Assembly: GCA_031394045.1 (NCBI GenBank)
Contig: JANMWN010000367.1
Span: forward strand, 1-6,456
Direction of reading: 5' to 3'
Source of the DNA: JANYIP01 sp031394045
GTDB lineage: Bacteria > Actinomycetota > Actinomycetes > Prado026
Length of the DNA stretch: 6,456 nucleotides
The position numbers were made by a program, and so were the translations under genes. The notes beneath the pieces are model-generated. The model did not search any database and was not told the origin of the DNA. It saw only the letters and a program-made list of their open reading frames with translations. Shown one piece after another: positions 1 through 6,386 of the stretch. Position 1 is the first letter of the stretch. Every line of letters begins with the position of its first letter.

Positions 1-1
1 T

Positions 2-1417
2 CCCGCGCAGCTCGCCGTCGCACTGCAGGTGTTCGCGCAGCTCGAGGAGCTCCCCGTCGAGCACCCCGACGCGGTGGCCGTGCGGCTGGCGACTGCCAAG
101 CATTTCAAGGACGTGAAGCTGCGCCGGCGTGCCGAACGCAGGGCCGCCGTCCTGGCAGCCGACGAAGCCGTCACCGCCGCTACCGCCACCGGGTCACCCG
201 ACCGCATCGACGACGAGACCGAGGGCATCCCGCTCGTGTCCAGCGTCGAGGGCGCGAGCGCGGGGACACTCGTACGCGCCCGCGCCTGCTACGTGTGCAA
301 GGCGCGCTACCACCAGGTCGACGCCTTCTACCACCAGCTCTGCCCCGACTGCGCGGCCCGCAACCGGGGCCGCCGGGACGCCCGTACGGACCTCACCGGA
401 CGGCGTGTGCTCCTCACCGGCGGACGCGCCAAGATCGGCATGTACATCGCGCTGCGGCTGCTCCGCGACGGCGCCCACACCACGATCACCACCCGATTCC
501 CGAGGGACGCGATCCGGCGGTTCACCGCGATGGAGGACAGCGCTGACTGGCTGCACCGGCTGCGGATCGTCGGCATCGACCTGCGCGACCCCGCTCAGGT
601 CGTCTCGCTCGCCGATGCCGTCGCCGAGCAAGGTCCGCTGGACATCCTGATCAACAACGCGGCCCAGACGGTGCGTCGCTCCCCCGGCTCGTACTCGGCG
701 CTGGCCGACGCCGAGTCCGCGCCGTTGCCGGAGGGACCGCTGCCGGAGCTGCTCGCCTTCGGGCACACCAGCGACGCGCACCCGGCCGCACTGGCCGGCT
801 CGCTCGACCGTGATGCGCTGCCGCACGCCGTCGAGCTGACCGCGCTGGCCCTGCGCGCAGGCTCCGCCACCCCGGCCCGGATCGCCGCCAGCACCGCCAT
901 CGACGCCGGCGGGCTGATCCCGGACCAGCACCACGTCAACAGCTGGACCCAGGTGGTGGACGAGGTCGAGCCGCTCGAGCTGCTCGAGGTCCAGCTCTGC
1001 AACCTGATCGCGCCGTTCGTCCTGATCAGCCGGCTGCGCCCGGCGATGGCCGCCTCGACCGCGCGGCGCAAGTACGTCGTCAACGTCTCGGCGATGGAAG
1101 GCCAGTTCAGCCGCGCCTACAAGGGCCCCGGGCACCCGCACACGAACATGGCCAAGGCCGCGATGAACATGCTCACGCGTACGAGCGCCGAGGAGATGCT
1201 GGCCACCGACGGCATCCTGATGACCAGCGTCGACACCGGCTGGATCACCGACGAGCGGCCGCACCCGCTGAAGATCCGGTTGGCGCAGGAGGGCTTCCAC
1301 GCCCCGCTCGACCTCGTCGACGGCGCCGCCAGGGTCTACGACCCCATCGTCCGCGGCGAGGCCGGCGAGGACCTGCACGGCTGCTTCCTCAAGGACTTCG
1401 AGCCCTCGTCCTGGTGA
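2..1417 (+). CDS. SDR-family oxidoreductase with N-terminal zinc-ribbon-like segment (5' partial)
   Basis: This is an SDR-type NAD(P)-binding protein of unknown substrate, probably cytosolic. The frame is open to the left edge, so the true start probably lies outside the window. The first in-window start is GTG at 29 (462 aa), and residues are numbered from it. An Arg/Lys-rich helix (about 24-40) leads to four cysteines, C87xxC90 and C105xxC108, which resemble a zinc ribbon. The Rossmann fold follows: the glycine motif TGGRAKIG (130-137), acidic D184 in GIDLRD, and NNAAQ (209-213, equivalent to NNAG). Tetrad candidates are N325, S354 and K376. The usual Tyr of YxxxK is Thr372 (TNMAK). About 90 extra residues separate NNAAQ from N325. 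At over 460 aa it is far longer than a classical SDR (about 250). I recall similar long actinobacterial SDRs but cannot name a substrate. The stop overlaps a possible downstream GTG (1414), which I do not favour as a start. Confidence 0.88.
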   Translation, partial: PAQLAVALQVFAQLEELPVEHPDAVAVRLATAKHFKDVKLRRRAERRAAVLAADEAVTAATATGSPDRIDDETEGIPLVSSVEGASAGTLVRARACYVCKARYHQVDAFYHQLCPDCAARNRGRRDARTDLTGRRVLLTGGRAKIGMYIALRLLRDGAHTTITTRFPRDAIRRFTAMEDSADWLHRLRIVGIDLRDPAQVVSLADAVAEQGPLDILINNAAQTVRRSPGSYSALADAESAPLPEGPLPELLAFGHTSDAHPAALAGSLDRDALPHAVELTALALRAGSATPARIAASTAIDAGGLIPDQHHVNSWTQVVDEVEPLELLEVQLCNLIAPFVLISRLRPAMAASTARRKYVVNVSAMEGQFSRAYKGPGHPHTNMAKAAMNMLTRTSAEEMLATDGILMTSVDTGWITDERPHPLKIRLAQEGFHAPLDLVDGAARVYDPIVRGEAGEDLHGCFLKDFEPSSW

Positions 1418-1433
1418 GCAGTGGCTTCTGCCT

Positions 1434-1510
1434 GGTCAGAGGTGTCCGAACGGTCAGACTTTGCCCGATCCCCTTCTGCCGGGACAAGGCTCGGGGTCAG
1501 ACTGCGCCCG
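1434..1510 (+). repeat. Three direct copies of GGTCAGA in the spacer before the propeller gene
   Basis: GGTCAGA begins at 1434, 1452 and 1495. The second and third copies extend to a 16-nt near-repeat, GGTCAGACTTTGCCCG and GGTCAGACTGCGCCCG, with 14 of 16 positions identical. Start-to-start spacings are 18 and 43 bp. The third copy ends at the first base of the preferred GTG start of the secreted propeller gene. The repeats could be an operator or simply a chance duplication. I see no convincing -35/-10 pair. The repeat itself is seen directly; a regulatory role is conjecture. Confidence 0.4.
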
Positions 1511-2826
1511 TGAGGATCCAGGCCGCCGTGGCGCTCGGGACCGCCGCTCTCGTCCCCCTCGCGCTGCTCGCCGCCCCGGCACAGGCAGCGCAGTCGGTCC
1601 TACCCGACGGCAGTACGCGGCTGGTCAGCGTGGGCGCACATCGCGTACAGGGCAACGACTTCAGCAGCGGCCCGACCCTCAGCACCAATGGCCGTTTCGT
1701 CGCGTTCGTGTCGGCGGCGTCGAACCTCGTCCCCGGCGACACCAACGGCTCGGCGGACGTGTTCGTGCGTGACCGGTATCTCGGAACCACGAACCGCGTC
1801 AGCGTGTCCTCGGCGGGAGTGCAGGCGGACAACGGCTCGTTCGACGCGGCCGTGAGCGCGACCGGCCGCTACGTCGTCTTCGCGTCGTCTGCGACGAACC
1901 TGGTACCAGGACTCAACAATGCGCTCGATGCTGTCTACCTGCGCGACCGCGCGACCGGGACCACCATCCTGGTCAGCGTGTCGTCGACCGGGATGCGGGC
2001 CGGGGCGTCCAACATCAGCCGGCACCCGTCCGTGAGCTCCGACGGCCGCTACGTGGCCTTCTACTCCGACACGACCAGGATGGTCCCCGGTGACACGAAC
2101 GGCGCCGACGACGTCTTCGTCCGCGACACGGTGCAGGGGACCACGCGACGGCTCAGCGTCTCGACCGCCGGTGCCCAGGCCAAGGGCGATTCGCTGGAGC
2201 CGGCCATCAGCGCCGACGGAGAATCGGTGGCGTTCTACTCCTCGGCACCTAACCTGGTGCCAGGCACGACGAACGGGCTCTGGGGAGTCTTCGTCCACGA
2301 CCTGGCCAGCGGCGCCACGACGCGCGTGAGCGTCGCCACCGACGGGTCTCTCGGGTCGGGTGCCCAGCCGTCGATCAGCCACGACGGGCGGTACGTCGCA
2401 TTCGCCGGGTGGATGCCTGGAGACGGACCCGCGACCAGTGGGGTCAACAGGATCTACCTACGTGACCGCACCCTAGGTACGACGACCCGCATCTCGGTCG
2501 GACGCACCGGGGTACCCGCCGACGGGACGAGCAACTTCGCCTCAGTCAGCCCGGACGCCCGCTACGTCGGCTTCGTCTCCGACGCCGCGAACCTCGTCGC
2601 CGGCGACACCAACAGCTCTGGCGACGTGTTCGTCCGCGACGTACGTATCGCCACCACCACCCGTGTCAACGTGGCCGACGACGGCAGCCAGGCGAGCTTC
2701 GAGAACACCTCCGGTCCACCCGCCCTCAGCTGGGGCGGCCAGGTCGTAGCCTTCGTGTCCGCGGCCGACAACCTGGTGCCCCAGGACTCGAACGGCACCG
2801 CGGACGTGTTCGTACGCCTGCCCTGA
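1510..2826 (+). CDS. Secreted seven-bladed beta-propeller protein (TolB/PD40-like repeats)
   Basis: From GTG 1510 this is a 438-aa exported protein. Residues 1-26 form a signal peptide: Arg2, a hydrophobic core to about residue 22, and an AQA cleavage site. The same frame runs back to GTG 1414, but that adds 32 polar, Cys-containing residues before the signal sequence, so 1510 is preferred. The ribosome-binding site is weak. The rest is seven tandem repeats of 56-60 aa with consensus dGRyVAFvS..NLVPGDTNG..DVFVRD...GTTTRVSVS. The GRYVAF-like strands start at 1687, 1861, 2041, 2215, 2383, 2554 and 2734. The N-terminal STRLVSV strand supplies the piece missing from the last repeat, as in velcro-closed propellers. 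The Asp/Asn-rich DTNGxxDVF turns might bind metal, which is an inference. I see no catalytic residues, membrane anchor or sorting signal. Its role is probably binding or scaffolding outside the cell. Substrate unknown. Confidence 0.83.
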   Translation: MRIQAAVALGTAALVPLALLAAPAQAAQSVLPDGSTRLVSVGAHRVQGNDFSSGPTLSTNGRFVAFVSAASNLVPGDTNGSADVFVRDRYLGTTNRVSVSSAGVQADNGSFDAAVSATGRYVVFASSATNLVPGLNNALDAVYLRDRATGTTILVSVSSTGMRAGASNISRHPSVSSDGRYVAFYSDTTRMVPGDTNGADDVFVRDTVQGTTRRLSVSTAGAQAKGDSLEPAISADGESVAFYSSAPNLVPGTTNGLWGVFVHDLASGATTRVSVATDGSLGSGAQPSISHDGRYVAFAGWMPGDGPATSGVNRIYLRDRTLGTTTRISVGRTGVPADGTSNFASVSPDARYVGFVSDAANLVAGDTNSSGDVFVRDVRIATTTRVNVADDGSQASFENTSGPPALSWGGQVVAFVSAADNLVPQDSNGTADVFVRLP

Positions 2827-2875
2827 GCAGGGCGTACGAGATGCAGGCTCACCCCGGCCGGGCCACCATGGAGGG

Positions 2876-3769
2876 GTGCCCCGCCTGCCGCTGCTCGGTG
2901 ACCCCGTGTCGCGTACCTTCCGCCGGATCCTGTCCGGCGACGAGGATGGCCGCCCGCCGTGGGTCCGCGCCCTCGAGCGGCCGGGTGATGCAGGCTGGTC
3001 CGGACCCGGGAGCGCAGCCTGGGAGGTGCACGGGTCGCTCGCGACGTTGATCGGCGGCGTACGGGCCCTGCTGCTCCAGGCCGCCCACCCCCTGGCGCTG
3101 GCCGGGATCGAGCAGCACTCGGCGTACCGCACGGACGCCATCGGTCGCCTGCAGCGGACGAACCTCTACGTCACCACCACCACGTACGGCAGCAGCGCAC
3201 AGGCCGCCGCCACCTGCCAGGCCGTGCGCAAGGTGCACGAGCGCGTGCAGGGGACCGCCCCCGACGGCCGGCCCTACTCCGCCAACGACCCGCGCCTGCT
3301 CTTGTGGGTGCACGTCGCCCTCGTCGAGTCGATGCTGAGGGCGGCGCAGGCGTACGGCCCGCGCGACGTCGATGCCGACCGGTACGTCGCGGAGACGGCA
3401 GTCACCGCCGAGCACATGGGCATCGAGGAGCCGCCCCGGTCGGAGGCCGAGCTGGCCGCGACGCTCGGGGGGTTCCGCCCGGAGCTTGCTGGGGGCGGAC
3501 ACACCCGCGAGGTGGTGCGGTTCCTGGCCAGGCCGCCGCTCCCGCTGGGGGCGCAGCCGGTCTACCGGGTCTTCCGCAACGCCGCGAGCGCCTTGCTGCC
3601 CGAGTGGGCGCCCGAGCTGCTCGGGCTGCGACCGCGACCGTCGCTGCTGCAGGCAGCCGACGCGCGAGCCGCCGAGGCCGTCCTGGCCACGCTTCGCGTC
3701 CTGCTGGGGCCGACGTCCCCCGGCGAGCGCGCCGCCCGGCTGCGGCTCAGCGGCGCCGTCTCGGCCTGA
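2876..3769 (+). CDS. MpaB/DUF2236-family oxygenase
   Basis: This 297-aa, mostly helical protein belongs to the oxygenase MpaB / DUF2236 family. That family includes the heme-b latex-clearing protein Lcp and fungal MpaB, both of which cleave C=C bonds in isoprenoid chains. Family features seen are a Trp-Glu-Val-His segment (49-52), GGVRALLLQAAHPLALAG (60-77), and H81-S-A-Y-R-T-D followed by GRLQRT (90-95). After these come HERVQG (121-126) and NDPRLLLWVHVALVESML (137-154). Heme ligand candidates are H71, H81, H121 and H146, but I cannot assign one. There is no signal peptide, so it is probably cytosolic, unlike secreted Lcp. The GTG start directly abuts a GGAGGG sequence (2870-2875), too close for a normal ribosome-binding site. 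GTG 2906 is an alternative, or the message may be leaderless. The substrate cannot be read from the sequence. It lies 49 bp after the propeller gene. Confidence 0.88.
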   Translation: MPRLPLLGDPVSRTFRRILSGDEDGRPPWVRALERPGDAGWSGPGSAAWEVHGSLATLIGGVRALLLQAAHPLALAGIEQHSAYRTDAIGRLQRTNLYVTTTTYGSSAQAAATCQAVRKVHERVQGTAPDGRPYSANDPRLLLWVHVALVESMLRAAQAYGPRDVDADRYVAETAVTAEHMGIEEPPRSEAELAATLGGFRPELAGGGHTREVVRFLARPPLPLGAQPVYRVFRNAASALLPEWAPELLGLRPRPSLLQAADARAAEAVLATLRVLLGPTSPGERAARLRLSGAVSA

Positions 3770-3794
3770 CCGCTGACCTTCGCGCTGGTCGGCC
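3763..3794. terminator. Weak hairpin between convergent genes, possible bidirectional terminator
   Basis: GGCCTGACC (3763-3771) can pair with GGTCGGCC (3787-3794) with one bulged T. The left arm overlaps the stop codon of the MpaB-family gene. The site lies where the plus- and minus-strand genes converge, where a terminator is expected. There is no T-tract on either side, and the stem is short, so it is only a candidate. Confidence 0.25.
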
Positions 3795-3805
3795 AGATCG
3801 CAACG

Positions 3806-4645
3806 TTAGCGTGCCATTTGAGTCACGAGGTGGGTCAGAACCTCGCCGAGGGGAGCGTCGACCAGCACGGTGGCGTACTCGTCGCCGCGGCTGGGGCCCT
3901 GGTTGACGATGGCCACCGGGATCCCCGACTGCGCGGCCCGAAGGACGAACCGCCGCCCCGACATCACCGTCAGGGACGAGCCCAGCACCAGCACGAGCCG
4001 CGACGAGGCGACCAGCGCGAAACAAGCCGCGACACGGTCAGCCGGCACCGACTCCCCGAAGAAGACGACGTCGGGCTTGAGCAGCCCGGAGCAGACCGAG
4101 CAGTCCACGGGTACGAACGCGGCGACAGCAGGCTCGGCCAGGTCGACGTCGCCGTCTGGGTTGACCGCGAGCACCCGCGCGATCCAGCCCGGGTTGGCCT
4201 CGCGGAGCCGCCGGTCGAGGGTCTCGCGCGGCGTGAGTGCGCTGCACGAGAGGCACACGACCCGAGCCAGGTTGCCGTGCAGCTCGATCACCTCGCGCGC
4301 ACCTGCGACCTGGTGCAACCCGTCGACGTTCTGGGTGACGATACCGCTCACCAGGCCGGCAGCCTCGAGCTGAGCGACCGCGCTGTGGCCGGCGTTCGGG
4401 GTGGCCCCGGCGATGTGCCGCCAGCCGAGAAAGCTCCGCGCCCAGTACCGCCGACGCCCGACCGGATCACCGACGAAGTCCTTGTACTGCATGGGGGTTG
4501 CCCGTCGCTGCAGCCCGGTCGGCCCCCGGTAGTCGGGGATCCCGGACTCGGTCGAAAGCCCTGCCCCGCTGAGGACCATGACCCCGCCTCCAGCGACGAG
4601 ACGCGCCAGCTCGTCGAGCGACGCACCAACGTGGACGGGACTCAT
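3806..4645 (-). CDS. NAD-dependent protein deacylase, class II-type sirtuin (Sir2 family)
   Basis: This 279-aa sirtuin removes acyl groups from lysine side chains, using NAD+ and releasing nicotinamide and O-acyl-ADP-ribose. All core motifs are present. They are GAGLSTESGIPDYRG (27-41), TQNVDGLH (104-111) with Q105, N106 and D108, and the catalytic histidine H123 in ELHGNL. Zinc ligands are C131xxC134 and C182xxC185. Next come PDVVFFGE (191-198), GSSLTV (222-227) and IVNQG (246-250). The 47-residue gap between the cysteine pairs and the STESGIPDYRG form match class II (SIRT4-like) sirtuins. Its preferred acyl group is therefore uncertain, and ADP-ribosyl transfer is also possible. The ATG at 4645 has only a weak upstream GGCAGG. 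The gene starts 25 bp after the polymerase stop on the same strand, so co-transcription and shared translation are likely. No motif looks damaged. Confidence 0.95.
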   Translation of the reverse strand: MSPVHVGASLDELARLVAGGGVMVLSGAGLSTESGIPDYRGPTGLQRRATPMQYKDFVGDPVGRRRYWARSFLGWRHIAGATPNAGHSAVAQLEAAGLVSGIVTQNVDGLHQVAGAREVIELHGNLARVVCLSCSALTPRETLDRRLREANPGWIARVLAVNPDGDVDLAEPAVAAFVPVDCSVCSGLLKPDVVFFGESVPADRVAACFALVASSRLVLVLGSSLTVMSGRRFVLRAAQSGIPVAIVNQGPSRGDEYATVLVDAPLGEVLTHLVTQMAR

Positions 4646-4670
4646 GGCGTCCAGCCTGCCATTCCCGCGA

Positions 4671-6374
4671 CTAGTGCGCCTGCGCCCAGGACTCGCCGGT
4701 GCCGACCTCGACCACGAAGCGGACCGGGCTGCCCGCCGCCCACCACCCGGCCGTCGCCTCGAGCGTCGAGGCGAGCAGGGCGCCGGCCCGGTCCGCGTGC
4801 TCGGCCGGCACCTGCAGGAGCAGCTCGTCGTGCAGGCACAGGACGATCTGCCCGTCGATGGCGGCGAGCTCGCTGCGTACCGTCACCGCCCACGCCTTGA
4901 ACAGCTCGGCGGCGGCGCCCTGGATGACGGCGTTGCGGAAGTATCGGCCATGGCCATGGGTGGCCTCCTCGCCGACGCCGGGGAGGAGCCGGCCACCGTA
5001 CGTACGCAGGTCGACGCCACGAAGGCCGGCGTCCTCGGCGTCGCGCAGGTACGCCATCGCCGTCGGGAAGGACCGGTCCATGTCCTTGAGCGCCTCGCCC
5101 GCCACGCCCGAGGTCTGCCCGTACATCGCGGCCAGCACCGCGACCTTGGCGGTCGGGCGGTCGCAGCCGAGCTGCGCGGCGACCGGGGCGTACATGTCGT
5201 CCTCGCGAGCGGCGCGCGCCAGGCCGGCGTCCCCCGAGACGGCGGCCAGCACGCGCGGCTCGACCTGGCCGAGGTCCCCGCGTACGAGGACGCGGCCGGG
5301 CTCGGCGCGGACCGCCGGTCGCAGCTCGGTCGGCAAGTTGTGCAGCCCCGCCTGGGCGGTCATCCGGCCGGCTCCCCCGTCGGCGGCGTTCCAGGCTCCG
5401 CGCAGCCGGCCGTCGTCGGCGACGTTGCGGTCGAGCCAGGCATAGCCGTACGTCGTGGCGATCCGCTCGGCCTTGCGCCACGCGAGCAGCGCGGCCACCG
5501 CGGGTGAGCTGGCGGCGTGCGGCTCGAGCCGCCAGGACCGCGTGTCGGGCACGTCGAGCCCGATCCGGAGCAGCATCTCGCGGACCAGCAACGGGTTGCG
5601 CAGGTCGACCCGCTCGCCAGGGAAGAGGCGGAGCACCTCGTCGTCGCGCGCGGCCCGCAGCGCCAGCTCATGGGCAGGATGCGTAGGCCGCTCGCCCACG
5701 ACCGCGCCCAGCATCGCGTCGAGGACGTCTCGGTCCAGGGGCAGCCCGTCCTGCTCGAGCTCGACGGCGAGCAGCGCCGCGGCCGACTCGGCGAGCGCCG
5801 TAAGGACCGCGAGGCGCGGCTGGCGTGGCACTGATCGCGGGTCCGGCAGCGCGTCGAGCGCGTCCGCCTGACGGGACTGGAGGTCGAGCATCAGCCCCGC
5901 CCACACCTGCGCTGAGACGAGGTCGTCGGACCAGCGCCCGCCCAACCACTCCCGGCTCAGCTGGCCGTCGGTGCGCAACGGACCGCCGTCCTCGCCGGCG
6001 AGGTCGAGCAGGTCGAGCCCGCCCCGGGTCTGCGCCGGCTCCGGCAGCCCGTGGCCGGCCGCCCAGACCGCGGCGGCGTCGTCGCGCCGGAGACCGTGCA
6101 GCAGCCGGCCGACCGCTCCGAGGTCCCAGCACGCGCGCAGCCGAAGCCCCGCGGCAACCAGCGGCCGCGCGTCGGTGCCGGCTGCCCACCAGGTCCAGCG
6201 CGGTTCGAGGTCGCTGAGCGCGCGCACCACCTCGACCGGATCAGCGGCCTCGACCTGACGTACGCCCCCGGCCCAGGCCAGGGCCAGCCCCCGCCGAGGG
6301 ACCAGCGCCAGTGCGAGCGGCGTACCGCGCTGGACGCCCTGCGCCGCGAGCTCGTCAGCCAGTCCACGGGTCAC
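4671..6374 (-). CDS. Short family A DNA polymerase (annotated type: bifunctional 3'-5' exonuclease/DNA polymerase)
   Basis: This Pol I-like enzyme is 567 aa from GTG 6374; numbering follows that start. The frame also extends to GTG 6410 (579 aa), but those codons lie in a palindrome, while a purine-rich GGGGAAGAGTGGGGG directly precedes 6374. The thumb is around 260-314. GRMTAQAGLHNLP (336-348) matches GRLSS..NLQNIP of Pol I. Motif A is DLGQVEPR (367-374; canonical DYSQIELR), with catalytic D367 and steric-gate E372. Motif B keeps R406, K410 and Y418-G419, but Leu414 and Ala415 replace the usual Phe-Gly. N481 and Q485 and motif C H515-D516-E517 are present. There is no 5' nuclease domain. The N-terminal 200 residues sit where the 3'-5' exonuclease should be, but I see no DxE motif, so proofreading is doubtful. 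Polymerase activity is plausible; the cellular role (repair or gap filling) is inferred. It is probably first in an operon with the sirtuin. Confidence 0.9.
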   Translation of the reverse strand: MTRGLADELAAQGVQRGTPLALALVPRRGLALAWAGGVRQVEAADPVEVVRALSDLEPRWTWWAAGTDARPLVAAGLRLRACWDLGAVGRLLHGLRRDDAAAVWAAGHGLPEPAQTRGGLDLLDLAGEDGGPLRTDGQLSREWLGGRWSDDLVSAQVWAGLMLDLQSRQADALDALPDPRSVPRQPRLAVLTALAESAAALLAVELEQDGLPLDRDVLDAMLGAVVGERPTHPAHELALRAARDDEVLRLFPGERVDLRNPLLVREMLLRIGLDVPDTRSWRLEPHAASSPAVAALLAWRKAERIATTYGYAWLDRNVADDGRLRGAWNAADGGAGRMTAQAGLHNLPTELRPAVRAEPGRVLVRGDLGQVEPRVLAAVSGDAGLARAAREDDMYAPVAAQLGCDRPTAKVAVLAAMYGQTSGVAGEALKDMDRSFPTAMAYLRDAEDAGLRGVDLRTYGGRLLPGVGEEATHGHGRYFRNAVIQGAAAELFKAWAVTVRSELAAIDGQIVLCLHDELLLQVPAEHADRAGALLASTLEATAGWWAAGSPVRFVVEVGTGESWAQAH

Positions 6375-6386
6375 GCCCCCACTCTT

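Noticed and set aside
194..1378. Long open frame antisense to the SDR gene (394 aa)
   Set aside because: It is Arg/Gly/Val-rich with no motif, and lies wholly opposite a gene with clear SDR motifs. Long antisense frames are expected at this GC content.
1414..1509. Upstream GTG 1414 as the start of the propeller protein, overlapping the SDR stop
   Set aside because: It would put 32 polar residues with two Cys ahead of a textbook signal peptide that begins at GTG 1510.
2827..2875. Terminator between the propeller and MpaB-family genes
   Set aside because: There is only a short CCCCGGCCGGG palindrome, with no usable stem-loop or T-tract.
2841..3050. Small cysteine-rich frame (69 aa) that looked like a possible metal-binding peptide
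   Set aside because: It overlaps the start of the MpaB-family gene in another frame. Its Cys residues come from out-of-phase reading of Leu/Pro codons.
3818..4900. Long plus-strand frame over the sirtuin gene and the polymerase 3' end (360 aa)
   Set aside because: It has low-complexity, charged composition and spans two well-supported minus-strand genes. It is a mirror of their codon pattern.
4578..5507. Plus-strand frame of 309 aa opposite the polymerase
   Set aside because: It has no recognisable domain, and the opposite strand carries intact polymerase motifs A, B and C.
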